The notes below the pieces were generated by a model, which did not search any database, was not told where the DNA came from, and worked only from the letters and a program-made list of their open reading frames with translations. This document shows, piece by piece, positions 44,282 through 52,986 of a stretch of 64,000 bases of DNA. Source of the DNA: JBMDXB01 sp048594975. Lineage in GTDB: Bacteria; Acidobacteriota; Vicinamibacteria; Vicinamibacterales; 2-12-FULL-66-21. The number at the start of each line of letters is the position of its first letter. The stretch's first letter is position 1. The position numbers and the translations under genes are program-made. The stretch is from positions 21,892 through 85,891 of the forward strand of contig JBMDXQ010000082.1 in the NCBI GenBank assembly GCA_048594975.1. Direction: 5' to 3'.

Positions 44282-44976
44282 CTCAGTCACCCCGGATCCT
44301 GCTCGTCGACGACGAGGCCGCCATCCAGCGCGCCGTGGGTGCGCTCCTGCGTTCACGCGGATACGAGGTGGACATCGCGGGTACGGGAGCGGACGCGCTC
44401 AGACTGTTCGCCGAGCGCGCCCCGGCGCTCATCGTGCTCGACCTCGGCCTGCCCGATCTCGAAGGGACCGAAGTCTGCCGGCGCGTGCGCGCGGCGTCCG
44501 CGGTACCGATCATCGTGCTGTCGGCTCGCGGGGCGGAGGCCGACAAGGTCAATGCCCTCGATCTCGGCGCCGACGACTACGTGACCAAGCCGTTCGGCCC
44601 GGAGGAACTGCTGGCGCGCCTCCGGGTCGCGCTTCGCCGGCTCGCGTCGGAGGAAGGTGTCGAGACCGGCCTCTTCCGCGCCGGCTCGCTCACGATCGAC
44701 TACGACCGCCACCGGGTCGTGCGAGATGAGACGGAGGTTCGTCTCACGCCGAAGGAATTCGAGCTGCTGTCACTGCTGGCCCGTAACCACGATCGCGTCC
44801 TCACGCACCGGGCCATTCTGAAAGCAGTGTGGGGGCCGAACGCCGTCGAGCAGCCGGAACACCTGTGGACGCTGGTGGCACAGCTCCGGAAGAAGATCGA
44901 GCCGGATCCCGCGAACCCGAAGTACCTGTTGAGCGAGCCGTGGGTCGGCTATCGGTTCGTGACCGAGGCGTCATGA
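44278..44976 (+). CDS. kdpE: KdpE-type OmpR-family response regulator
   Basis: A 232-residue regulator with a receiver (phospho-Asp55 in IVLDLGLPDLEG; Lys in YVTKPFGPEELLARL) and a winged-helix DNA-binding domain (LTPKEFELLSLLARNHDRVLTHRAILKAVWG ... LRKKIEPDP ... EPWVGYRF). The sequence around EPWVGYRF is typical of KdpE. It is expected to activate the kdp structural genes that follow at 45662. It is translationally coupled to the kinase. Confidence 0.94.
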   Translation: MTQSPRILLVDDEAAIQRAVGALLRSRGYEVDIAGTGADALRLFAERAPALIVLDLGLPDLEGTEVCRRVRAASAVPIIVLSARGAEADKVNALDLGADDYVTKPFGPEELLARLRVALRRLASEEGVETGLFRAGSLTIDYDRHRVVRDETEVRLTPKEFELLSLLARNHDRVLTHRAILKAVWGPNAVEQPEHLWTLVAQLRKKIEPDPANPKYLLSEPWVGYRFVTEAS

Positions 44977-45661
44977 TGCGGCGTGATGCCAGTACTACCG
45001 CGTCGCGGTGAACTCGCGCTTGGAGAGCGCCCGGTCCACGCCTGCAGCTGATCCTCGCACTCTGTTTTGTCAGCCGCGCTGGGAACCGGCGGGGTGCCGT
45101 CCTATTCATGACTTCATGACGCCTCACCGACGGTCACACGTTGTCGCTTACGCGCCTTCCAGGTGACCAGCTTAGGGAACCGGCCGGAGAACGGCCTGGA
45201 GAAGTCCTCAAGAACGCCTGAAATGTCGCCGGGCGAAAGCGATCGACCCTCCTGACCGCACGCCCGGCGCCATCGGTCTACGGAGCAACGGCTGGCCCGC
45301 CCGGCTGACCATCACCTGTTTGGAGCTTCAACGGGTCGCCTGAAGGACCCGCGGACGTGTCAGGACTTCTTGAGGAACTCCTTTGTACATCTTCAGGCGA
45401 CGGAGTCTATCGTCGTACTGAGGAGCGACATCGTGATGGCTTTGGTGCAGTGTCCGCGCGTGGTCGATTGCGTTCGAGAACGGCGCAGGAAACGCGTGCG
45501 CTTGTTGCGTGCCGGCGCCGCCGCGACTGGTCGAACCAGCCGTTCTTCTTCCCCGGTCACCTGGCTTCAGCCGATGCGCGGCGGCACCAGAACACCGCGC
45601 TCATCGGCATCTGAGTGATTGGCAGCAAGACGGGCACCTGGTAGCGGCGAGGAGAGTCGAC
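44977..45661. other. 685-base kdp control region
   Basis: I see no convincing gene here; short open frames have poor codon use. It contains a small hairpin at 45182-45196 (ggccg / cggcc), possibly the kdpE terminator, and the nested inverted repeats at 45326-45415 described separately. I find no sigma-54 box and no copy of the activator element. Confidence 0.6.
45326..45415 (+). promoter_or_regulatory. Nested inverted repeats, possible kdp leader RNA switch
   Basis: GTCGCCTGAAG (45335-45345) pairs perfectly with CTTCAGGCGAC (45391-45401). The same left arm can instead pair locally in CTTCA/TGAAG (45326-45330/45341-45345) or overlap CGGGTC/GACCCG (45332-45337/45346-45351). The right arm overlaps CGACG/CGTCG (45399-45403/45411-45415). 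Mutually exclusive stems are typical of attenuators or riboswitches, though an operator is also possible. Confidence 0.4.
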
Positions 45662-45745
45662 GTGCTGACCGTTGGAATGGTGATTCTTGGACTGGCCACC
45701 TTTGCCGCGATGCTCGGCTTCGTCGCGCTCTGCGAACGGGTATAG
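45662..45745 (+). CDS. 27-residue single-helix membrane peptide upstream of kdpF
   Basis: GTG 45662 with GAGGAG seven bases upstream encodes a 27-residue peptide of one hydrophobic helix (VGMVILGLATFAAMLGFVAL) ending CERV. The strong ribosome site, the membrane helix and the position seven bases before kdpF argue that it is real. Its role is unknown; it could stabilise the Kdp complex as KdpF does. Confidence 0.6.
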   Translation: MLTVGMVILGLATFAAMLGFVALCERV

Positions 45746-45752
45746 GCGAGCC

Positions 45753-45833
45753 ATGACGGCCCTGTCATTGATCCTGAGCGCCGCGGCCTTCGGGTACCTC
45801 GTCTACGCGATGCTGCGCCCGGAGAACTTCTGA
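45753..45833 (+). CDS. kdpF: KdpF small subunit
   Basis: A 26-residue single-helix peptide starting at ATG 45753, with the KdpF hallmark GYLVYAMLRPENF at its C-terminus (family pattern YLxYALLxPExF). It stabilises the KdpFABC complex in the membrane. kdpA begins seven bases after its stop codon. Confidence 0.85.
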   Translation: MTALSLILSAAAFGYLVYAMLRPENF

Positions 45834-45840
45834 GGCGGGC

Positions 45841-47550
45841 ATGAGCACGGAGTACTTCGCCGTCGGGTTCACGATTCTCTTCGTCATCTCGACGAGCGTC
45901 CCGCTCGGCCGCTACATGTTCCACGTGTTCGCCGGCCGGCCTACCGTCCTCGATCCGGTCCTCGTCCCGATCGAGCGGCTGGTGCTGCGCGTCACCGGCG
46001 TCGACGCGAGCGAGCAGCAGGACTGGAAACAGTATTCCCGTTCGCTGATCGTCTCGAACGTGTTCATGTGGCTGGCAACGTGGACGATCGTGACGCTGCA
46101 GCAGTCCCTGCCGCTCAACCCGGACGGCATCGCCAACATGAAGCCGACGCTCGCCTTCAACACCATCTCGAGCTTCACCACGAACACCAATCTGCAGCAC
46201 TACAGCGGCGAGAGCGGGCTGTCGTACTTCTCGCAGATGTTCACGATCAGCTTCCTGCAGTTCGTCACCGCGGCCACCGGCGTGGCGGCCTGCATCGCCG
46301 TGATTCGCGGCCTCGCCGGGAACCGGCTGAGCACGCTCGGCAACTTCTATCTCGACATCACCCGCGCGACGGTGCGGGTCTTCCTCCCGCTCGCGATCCT
46401 GGTGTCGGTCATCCTGATGTGGCAGGGGACGCCGATGACGTTCGAAGGCGCGGCGAAGGCCACGACCGTCGAGGGCCAGGAGCAGACGATCGCCCGCGGG
46501 GTTACCGCCGGGGTGGTTTCGATCAAGCAGCTCGGGACGAACGGCGGCGGCTACTTCGGGCCGAACGCCGCGCACCCCTACGAGAACCCTACGCCGCTTT
46601 CGAATCTCGTCGAGTCCTGGTCGATCGCCCTCATCCCGATGGCGATGGTGTGGACCCTCGGGCACTTCGTGGGCCGTCGCAGGCTGGCGGTCGTGATCTT
46701 CGCCACCATGCTCGCCATCTACATCCCGATGGTGGTCTTCGCCGTGGCGATCGACGCGGGCGGCAGCCCGGCGATCGCCAGGATGGGCATCGACCAGTCG
46801 ACCGGCTCGATGGAGGGCAAGGAGGTACGGTTCGGCTCCGCCCTCTCGGCGCTGTGGTCCGTGACCACGACCGCGACGTCGAACGGCTCGGTGAACTCAA
46901 TGCACGATTCGCTGACCCCACTCGGCGGCCTGATGCCGCTTGCCGGCATGTGGCTGAACAACATCTTCGGCGGCGTCGGCGTGGGGTTCATCAACATGCT
47001 CATCTTCGTCATCGTTGCGGTGTTCGTGGCGGGGATGATGGTCGGCCGCACCCCCGAGTTCCTCGGCAAGAAAGTCGAAGCGAAGGAGATGAAGCTGGCG
47101 AGCCTGGCGCTCCTGTGGCACCCCCTGGCGATTCTCGTCGGGACCGCCGCCGCGTGCTGCGTATGGGCGGCAACCGCCGATCCGGTAAGCGCGCTCGCGT
47201 GGCTGAAGAATCCGGGGCCGCACGGCTTCTCGGAGATGCTGTACGAGTTCACCTCGGCGACGGCGAACAACGGGTCGGGGTTCGAGGGACTCGGCGACAA
47301 CACGCCGTTCTGGAACGTCTCGACCGGTGTGGTGATGCTGCTGTCGCGCTACATCCCGATCATCGCTCCGCTCGCGCTCGCCGGATCGCTGGCAGCCAAA
47401 CCGGCGGCGCCGCACACCGCCGGGTCCCTGCGTGCCGACAGCGCGACGTTCGGCTTCACGCTCTGGGCCGTCATCGTCATCCTGGGTCTGTTGATGTTCA
47501 TGCCGGTCGCGGTGCTCGGGCCGATCGCGGAGCACCTGGCGCTGCAATAG
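45841..47550 (+). CDS. kdpA: Potassium-transporting ATPase subunit KdpA
   Basis: A 569-residue channel-like subunit with about ten membrane helices and four degenerate selectivity-filter loops. Visible are FNTISSFTTNTNLQHYSGE, KQLGTNGGGYFGPNAAHPYENPT, TATSNGSVNSMHDSLTPLGG and TSATANNGSGFEG, all typical of KdpA. It binds and conducts K+ in the high-affinity Kdp pump. ATG 45841 directly follows kdpF, and kdpC follows after 10 bp. Confidence 0.97.
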   Translation: MSTEYFAVGFTILFVISTSVPLGRYMFHVFAGRPTVLDPVLVPIERLVLRVTGVDASEQQDWKQYSRSLIVSNVFMWLATWTIVTLQQSLPLNPDGIANMKPTLAFNTISSFTTNTNLQHYSGESGLSYFSQMFTISFLQFVTAATGVAACIAVIRGLAGNRLSTLGNFYLDITRATVRVFLPLAILVSVILMWQGTPMTFEGAAKATTVEGQEQTIARGVTAGVVSIKQLGTNGGGYFGPNAAHPYENPTPLSNLVESWSIALIPMAMVWTLGHFVGRRRLAVVIFATMLAIYIPMVVFAVAIDAGGSPAIARMGIDQSTGSMEGKEVRFGSALSALWSVTTTATSNGSVNSMHDSLTPLGGLMPLAGMWLNNIFGGVGVGFINMLIFVIVAVFVAGMMVGRTPEFLGKKVEAKEMKLASLALLWHPLAILVGTAAACCVWAATADPVSALAWLKNPGPHGFSEMLYEFTSATANNGSGFEGLGDNTPFWNVSTGVVMLLSRYIPIIAPLALAGSLAAKPAAPHTAGSLRADSATFGFTLWAVIVILGLLMFMPVAVLGPIAEHLALQ

Positions 47551-47560
47551 GAGTCGGACG

Positions 47561-48154
47561 GTGTTCAAGGAAATCAGGCAAGGCATCCTCTTCACCGTGG
47601 TCACGATCGTCATGATCGGAGGCGCGTACAACGTCGTGCTCTGGGGGATCGGCCGGGTGCTGTTCGCGCCGCAGGCTGAAGGCAGCCTGATCCGGCGTGA
47701 GGACGGCGCCGTCGTGGGTTCGCGCCTGATCGCGCAGAAGTTCGAACGGCCGGAGTACTTCCACCCGCGGCCGTCGGCCGTGGACTACGACGCCGCCTCC
47801 ACGGGCGGCACGAACTACGGGCCTTCGAACCCGGAGCACTTGAAGACCGTGCAGGAACGTCTCGATGCGGTCACGAGGCAGGAGGGGGTGGCGCCCGGAC
47901 AGGTGCCGTCGGAGATGGTGACCGCCAGCGGCGCGGGCATGGATCCCCACATCCCGCCGGCGGCCGCGGAGCTGCAGGCGCCTCGCGTGGCGGCCGCCCG
48001 CGGCGTAGCAGTCGACCGCGTGCAGCAGCTGATACGCGCGCACACTGAGCCGCCGACGATCGGGTTTCTCGGCCGGGCACGCGTCAACGTGCTGGAGCTG
48101 AACCTTGCGCTCGACGCGGCGCCCGGAGCGAACGTCGAAGACGCGGGCCGCTAG
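47561..48154 (+). CDS. kdpC: Potassium-transporting ATPase subunit KdpC
   Basis: A 197-residue subunit with one N-terminal membrane helix (about 8-32) and the KdpC core: GSRLIAQKFERPEYFHPRPSAVDYDAASTGGTNYGPSNP, VTASGAGMDPHIPPAAA, and RVNVLELNLALD at the C-terminus. GTG or ATG choice is clear: the start follows kdpA by ten bases. Its place before kdpB is unusual, since the common order is F-A-B-C. Confidence 0.95.
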   Translation: MFKEIRQGILFTVVTIVMIGGAYNVVLWGIGRVLFAPQAEGSLIRREDGAVVGSRLIAQKFERPEYFHPRPSAVDYDAASTGGTNYGPSNPEHLKTVQERLDAVTRQEGVAPGQVPSEMVTASGAGMDPHIPPAAAELQAPRVAAARGVAVDRVQQLIRAHTEPPTIGFLGRARVNVLELNLALDAAPGANVEDAGR

Positions 48155-48168
48155 GAGGACGCAGGGAG

Positions 48169-48256
48169 GTCGGGGGGACGAAGTCCCGATCGAATTGGGA
48201 GGCGCGCCACAGGCGCGCCCCGCCGGAACGGAGCGGGGCGAAGGGGGGTCCCCGAC
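48169..48256 (+). ncRNA. Multi-stem structured region in front of kdpB
   Basis: A perfect 7-bp outer stem (gtcgggg 48169-48175 / ccccgac 48250-48256) encloses three hairpins. These are ggac-gaa-gtcc (48176-48186), ggcgcgcc-aca-ggcgcgcc (48201-48219) and ccccgc / gcgggg (48218-48223/48233-48238), the last two sharing two bases. The A/G-rich ribosome-site candidate AAGGGGGG (48241-48248) lies just inside the outer stem, four bases from which kdpB starts. It may tune kdpB translation or protect the transcript. Confidence 0.4.
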
Positions 48257-48260
48257 GACC

Positions 48261-50303
48261 ATGTCAGAACGCGCACGCAGAATCTCGATTTGGGATCCCA
48301 AGATCATCCGGCAGGCGGTCATCGACTCCTTCTGGAAGCTCGACCCGAGGATCCAGATCAAGAATCCGGTGATGTTCATCGTGGAGGTCGGCAGCCTCCT
48401 GACGACGACCGTGTTCGTGCAGGAGCTGGCCTCGGGCGGCGGCCGACCGCTCTTCACGGGGCAGGTCGCCTTCTGGCTGTGGTTCACGGCGCTCTTCGCG
48501 AACTTCGCCGAGGCAATGGCGGAGGGGCGCGGACAGGCGCAGGCCGAAACGCTGCGGAAGACGCGGACGGAAACCACGGCGCAGCGCCTGACGCCGGACG
48601 GTCTGGAGGACAGGGTACCCGCCTCGGCGCTCCGGCGCGGCGACATCGTGATCGTGCGGGCCGGGCAGGTCATCCCGGCCGACGGCGAGGTCATCGAAGG
48701 GGTGGCGTCGGTGGACGAGTCGGCGATCACCGGCGAGTCGGCGCCCGTGATCCGCGAATCCGGCGGCGACCGATCGGCAGTCACCGGCGGCACCCGCGTG
48801 ATCTCCGACTGGATCAAGGTCCGGGTGACCTCCGATCCCGGTCACACGTTCCTCGACCGCATGATTGCCCTGGTCGAGGGGGCGGAACGCCAGAAGACGC
48901 CGAACGAGATCGCGCTGAACATCCTCCTCGCGGTCCTGACGCTGGTCTTCCTGCTCGTCGTCGTGACGCTGCAACCCTTTGCCTACTACGCCGGCACCGA
49001 GATCCCCATCCCGGTGCTCATCGCGCTGCTCGTCTGTTTGATTCCGACGACGATTGGCGCGCTGATCTCCGCCATCGGCATCGCCGGCATGGACCGACTC
49101 GTGCAGCACAACGTCCTCGCGATGTCCGGCCGCGCCGTCGAGGCGGCTGGCGACGTGAACACGCTGCTCCTGGACAAGACCGGTACCATCACCCTCGGCA
49201 ACCGACAGGCGACAGAATTCGTGCCGGTATCCGGCGTCACCGAGCGCGATCTGGCCGATGCGGCACAGCTGTCCTCGCTCGCGGACGAGACCCCGGAAGG
49301 CCGCTCGATTGTCGTGCTCGCCAAGGAGAAGTACGGCATCCGCGGGCGCGAGCTGTCGGACAAGGACGCAGCATTCGTGCCGTTCACGGCCCAGACGCGC
49401 ATGTCCGGGGTGAACTTGGAGGGACGTGAGATCCGCAAGGGTGCGGCCGACGCGATTGCCGCGTACGTCAGCGGCAATGAGGGAGTGGTGGCACCCGAGG
49501 TTCAACCGATCGTCGACCGGATCTCACGTGCCGGCGGCACGCCGCTCGTCGTCGCCGAGCGGACGCGCGCGCTCGGTGTCGTGCACCTGAAGGACATCGT
49601 CAAGGGCGGCATGCGACAGCGATTCGACGCGCTCCGGGCGATGGGGATCCGGACGGTCATGATCACGGGCGACAACCCGCTGACCGCCGCCTCGATCGCC
49701 AGCGAAGCCGGCGTCGACGACTTCCTGGCGCAGGCGACGCCGGAGGACAAGATGACGCTGATCCGCCGCGAGCAGGCGGACGGGAAGCTCGTGGCCATGA
49801 CCGGCGACGGGACGAACGACGCCCCGGCGCTCGCGCAGGCGGACGTCGGCGTGGCGATGAACACCGGCACCAGCGCCGCCAAGGAAGCGGGCAACATGGT
49901 GGATCTCGATTCGAACCCGACGAAGCTGATCGAGATCGTCGAGATAGGCAAGCAGCTGCTGATGACGCGCGGGGCGCTGACGACGTTCTCGATCGCGAAC
50001 GACGTGGCGAAGTACTTCGCGATCATCCCGGCGATGTTCATCCTGGCGTTCCCCCAGCTCGGCGTGCTCGACGTGATGCGGCTGGGCACGCCGGAGTCGG
50101 CGATTCTCTCGGCCGTCATCTTCAACGCGGTCGTCATCATCGCGCTGATCCCGCTGGCGTTGAGGGGCATCGCCTATCGGCCGCTCGGAGCGGCGGCCAT
50201 CCTGCGGCGCAACCTGCTTATCTATGGTGTGGGCGGCGTCGTGCTGCCGTTCATCGGGATCAAGGCGATCGACGTCGTGCTGGTGGCGACCGGGCTCGCC
50301 TAG
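48261..50303 (+). CDS. kdpB: Potassium-transporting ATPase subunit KdpB (P-type)
   Basis: A 680-residue P-type ATPase catalytic subunit. Motifs are the TGES loop (ESAITGESAPVI), phospho-Asp305 in LLLDKTGTITLGN, a nucleotide-binding domain with TRMSGVNLEGREIRKGA, and the hinge MTGDGTNDAPALAQADVGVAMNTGTSAAKEAGNMVDLDSNPTKL. It uses ATP to drive K+ uptake through KdpA. ATG 48261 matches the family N-terminus (IWDPKIIRQAVIDSFWKLDPR); the longer in-frame extension covers the structured region and is not translated. It lies 106 bp after kdpC. Confidence 0.97.
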   Translation: MSERARRISIWDPKIIRQAVIDSFWKLDPRIQIKNPVMFIVEVGSLLTTTVFVQELASGGGRPLFTGQVAFWLWFTALFANFAEAMAEGRGQAQAETLRKTRTETTAQRLTPDGLEDRVPASALRRGDIVIVRAGQVIPADGEVIEGVASVDESAITGESAPVIRESGGDRSAVTGGTRVISDWIKVRVTSDPGHTFLDRMIALVEGAERQKTPNEIALNILLAVLTLVFLLVVVTLQPFAYYAGTEIPIPVLIALLVCLIPTTIGALISAIGIAGMDRLVQHNVLAMSGRAVEAAGDVNTLLLDKTGTITLGNRQATEFVPVSGVTERDLADAAQLSSLADETPEGRSIVVLAKEKYGIRGRELSDKDAAFVPFTAQTRMSGVNLEGREIRKGAADAIAAYVSGNEGVVAPEVQPIVDRISRAGGTPLVVAERTRALGVVHLKDIVKGGMRQRFDALRAMGIRTVMITGDNPLTAASIASEAGVDDFLAQATPEDKMTLIRREQADGKLVAMTGDGTNDAPALAQADVGVAMNTGTSAAKEAGNMVDLDSNPTKLIEIVEIGKQLLMTRGALTTFSIANDVAKYFAIIPAMFILAFPQLGVLDVMRLGTPESAILSAVIFNAVVIIALIPLALRGIAYRPLGAAAILRRNLLIYGVGGVVLPFIGIKAIDVVLVATGLA

Positions 50304-50324
50304 AAAGGACGCACGAGCACCCCC

Positions 50325-51461
50325 ATGTCCGATCAGCGCCCGACCGCGGATGCGCTGCTGGCCCGCATCAAGGAGCAGGACCGGGCGCGCTTGCGCATCT
50401 ACATCGGCGCCGCGCCCGGAGTGGGGAAGACCTACGAGATGCTCCAGGAGGCGCATGCGCTCCGCGTCCGCGGCCTCGACGTCGTTGTCGGCTACGTCGA
50501 GACCTACGGCCGGCACGACACCGAGGCGCAGCTGAAGGACCTGGAGGTGATCCCGCGCCGCCGGGTCGAATACCGCGGCGTCACCGTCGAGGAGATGGAT
50601 GTCGACGCCATCCTGGCGCGCAAGCCGCAGGTGTGTGTGGTCGACGAGCTGGCCCACACGAACGTGCCCGGCAGGCGGCACGCCAAGCGCTACGAAGACG
50701 CGCTCGAGATCCTGGACGCCGGCATCCACTTCATGACCGCGGTCAACATCCAGCCCCTGGAAACGCTGAACGACGCCGGGGCGCGCGCCACGGGCGTCCG
50801 CGTGCGCGAGACGGTGCCGGACACCTTCCTCGACCGCGCCGACGAGGTCATCAACGTGGACGTCACGGTCGAAGAGCTGCGCGAGCGCCTGCGCGAGGGC
50901 AAGATCTACCGGCCCGAGAAGGTCGAACAGGCACTGGCCAACTTCTTCCGCAAGGGCAACCTCTCGACGCTGCGCGAGCTGGCGCTCCGCGCCGTCGCCG
51001 ACGAGGTCGGCGAGAAGGCGGCCAGCTACCGCGCGCGCGAGGGCCTCGAGCCGGCGCTGATTCCCGAACGGGTGATGGTGTGCATGAGCTCCAACGCGCT
51101 GGCCCCGCGGGTCATTCGCACCGGCGCACGGATTGCCGGCCGGCTCGGATCGCGGTGGTACGCCGTGTACGTCGAAACCCCGGGCGAGCGCGCCGACCGC
51201 ATCAACCCCCGGGACGCGGACGCGCTGCGGCAGAACATCAAGCTGGCGGAGACGCTCGGGGCCACGGTGGTACGGGTCAAGGCCGACAAGCCCGCCGACG
51301 GGCTCGTCGCGTTCGCCCAGCGCGAGGGCGTCACCCACGTGATTTTCGGGCAGACGGCGCGGACGCGATGGGAGCTGCTGCTGTACGGTTCGACGCTGGA
51401 CAGGTTTCTCGGTGCCGTCCCCGACGCCGCCGTCCAGGTCGTCCCGCTCACCGAGAACTGA
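50325..51461 (+). CDS. KdpD N-terminal half (KdpD/Usp domains) as a separate protein
   Basis: A 378-residue protein matching only the cytoplasmic N-terminal part of KdpD: Walker A GAAPGVGKT (28-36), VVGYVETYGRHDTEAQL, VVDELAHTNVPG, RHAKRYEDALEILDAGIHFMTAVNIQPLETLND, and a Usp domain from about 245 (RVMVCMSSNALAPRVIRTGARIAGRLGSRWYAVYVETPG). There are no membrane helices or kinase domain; those are in the gene at 42755-44281. It may modulate the kinase or Kdp activity in trans, for example by ATP or c-di-AMP binding as known for the Usp region in other species. It follows kdpB by 21 bp. Confidence 0.93.
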   Translation: MSDQRPTADALLARIKEQDRARLRIYIGAAPGVGKTYEMLQEAHALRVRGLDVVVGYVETYGRHDTEAQLKDLEVIPRRRVEYRGVTVEEMDVDAILARKPQVCVVDELAHTNVPGRRHAKRYEDALEILDAGIHFMTAVNIQPLETLNDAGARATGVRVRETVPDTFLDRADEVINVDVTVEELRERLREGKIYRPEKVEQALANFFRKGNLSTLRELALRAVADEVGEKAASYRAREGLEPALIPERVMVCMSSNALAPRVIRTGARIAGRLGSRWYAVYVETPGERADRINPRDADALRQNIKLAETLGATVVRVKADKPADGLVAFAQREGVTHVIFGQTARTRWELLLYGSTLDRFLGAVPDAAVQVVPLTEN

Positions 51462-51555
51462 TATTACCGTACTCGTGCGAGCGCTGCGCCCCCCTGAACT
51501 CCGGCGCGAACGTGCCGAGGATCACGCCGCGACCATGCACAGCCCGACCTGGTCC

Positions 51556-51801
51556 TCATGTCCGCCGCTGTGCCAGCAGCGCTTTGACTGCGTCGGCCGT
51601 CGGTACCCGACCGGCGACCTTGACTTGGCCGTCAACGACGAGCGCGGGTGTCGCCACCACGCCGAACGCCACGATATCGTTGATGTCGGTGACCTTTTCC
51701 AGCGCGTAGTCGAGTCCCAGCGCCTTCGCCGCTTCCTCCGCGTGATCGGTGAGCATCCGGCACTTGGCACACCCGGTCCCCAGTATCTGTATCTTCGTCA
51801 C
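51556..51801 (-). CDS. Small thioredoxin-like redox protein
   Basis: An 81-residue thioredoxin-fold protein with Cys11-x-x-Cys14 in ILGTGCAKCRML and a cis-Pro loop VVATPALVVDGQVKVAGRVP. It belongs to the small TM0996/redox-active disulfide protein 2 group. It is ten bases downstream of the permease, a gene pair often seen with ArsP/YraQ-type permeases, and may reduce a substrate or the permease's cysteines. Confidence 0.88.
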   Translation of the reverse strand: MTKIQILGTGCAKCRMLTDHAEEAAKALGLDYALEKVTDINDIVAFGVVATPALVVDGQVKVAGRVPTADAVKALLAQRRT

Positions 51802-51810
51802 GATCTCTCC

Positions 51811-52983
51811 CTAGAACCACGCGCCGAACGCGAGCCCGGTCAGCGTGGACATCATGACCACCAGCGCGACGTAGACGACGGTCTTGGTCGTACCGAGCAC
51901 GCTGCCAATCACGAGCATGCTCGGCAGCGAGAGCGCCGGGCCTGCGAGGAGCAGCGTGAGTGCCGGCCCCTTCCCCATGCCGCTGCCCATGAGTCCCATT
52001 ACGATCGGCACTTCCGTCAGCGTCGCGAAGTACATGAGGGCCCCCGCGACCGCGGCGAACAGATTCGCGCCCACCGAGTTCCCTCCGACGGCGCTCGTCA
52101 CCCACGCCGACGGAATCAGCCCCTCGTGGCCCGGACGCCCCAGGAACAGCCCAGCCAGTAACACGCCAGCGAGGAGCAGCGGCATGATCTGTTTCGCGTA
52201 CTCCCATGTGGCGAGGAACCACTCGTCGAGGTCACTCAAAGACCTCGACGTGGCCACCGAAATCCCGACGACGGCAAAGCTCGCAGCGGTGAGCGGCCAT
52301 TTGTGCTCGAACAGAAGCGATGCGAAGCCGCCGGCGGACACCGGCTCGGCCCAGTTCGCCATGACCAGGACGCCCACCAGCGCCGCGAAGAAGACGACTT
52401 CCTGCGGGAGCGTCCGCCGCTTCGCCTGGAGCGACGGCGCGGGCAGCGCGTTGGTGCGCGCCGCGTCCTCCGATCGGAAGAGCGCCTGCATGATGAGCCC
52501 CACGATGACGCTGAAGGAGATGGCCCCTGCCGCGCGTGCGACCCCCAACTCGAACCCGAGAACACGCGCGGTGAGAACGATCGCGAGGATATTGATCGCC
52601 GGCCCTGAGTAGAGGAACGCCGCAGCCGGACCCAGTCCGGCGCCGCGCTTGTAGATCCCGGCGAACAACGGCAGCACCGTGCAGGAACAGACCGCGAGCA
52701 CGGTACCGGACACGGAGGCGACCCCGTACGCGAGCGGTTTGTTGGCCCGCGGTCCCAGATACGTCATCACGGACGCCTGGCTCACGAAGACGGTGATCGC
52801 CCCCGCGATGAAAAACGCCGGAACGAGACAGAGCAGCACGTGCTCCCGCGCGTACCACTTCAAGAGGTGCAGCGATTCGAGCACGGCACCGTCGAATCGC
52901 ACGCTACCCACTGGCAGCCAGTAGATCGACGCGAACACCACGATTGCCCCCGCCAGCCACGCCCGTTCCCGCCGCCATCGCAT
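51811..52983 (-). CDS. ArsP/YraQ-family permease
   Basis: A 390-residue permease with eight to ten membrane segments. It has the family hallmark AVCSCTVLPLFAGIYKRGAGLGPAAAFLYSGPAINILAI with a Cys-x-Cys pair, and a second related half (VGANLFAAVAGALMYFATLTEVPIVMGLM, LLLAGPALSLPSMLVI). Some members export trivalent organoarsenicals; others have unknown substrates. It starts at ATG 52983, two bases after the stop of a broken upstream frame, so an original operon partner may have decayed. Confidence 0.88.
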   Translation of the reverse strand: MRWRRERAWLAGAIVVFASIYWLPVGSVRFDGAVLESLHLLKWYAREHVLLCLVPAFFIAGAITVFVSQASVMTYLGPRANKPLAYGVASVSGTVLAVCSCTVLPLFAGIYKRGAGLGPAAAFLYSGPAINILAIVLTARVLGFELGVARAAGAISFSVIVGLIMQALFRSEDAARTNALPAPSLQAKRRTLPQEVVFFAALVGVLVMANWAEPVSAGGFASLLFEHKWPLTAASFAVVGISVATSRSLSDLDEWFLATWEYAKQIMPLLLAGVLLAGLFLGRPGHEGLIPSAWVTSAVGGNSVGANLFAAVAGALMYFATLTEVPIVMGLMGSGMGKGPALTLLLAGPALSLPSMLVIGSVLGTTKTVVYVALVVMMSTLTGLAFGAWF

Positions 52984-52986
52984 GTG

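Noticed and set aside
45180..45200. CGGCCGGAGAACGGCC as a copy of the activator element in the kdp region
   Set aside because: It has CCGGAG but lacks the CGRAAYNCCGG half at the right distance.
45357..45618. Two overlapping 80-codon frames in the kdp control region as genes
   Set aside because: No ribosome site fits, the translations are Arg/Ser-rich without any fold signal, and they overlap the inverted-repeat structure.
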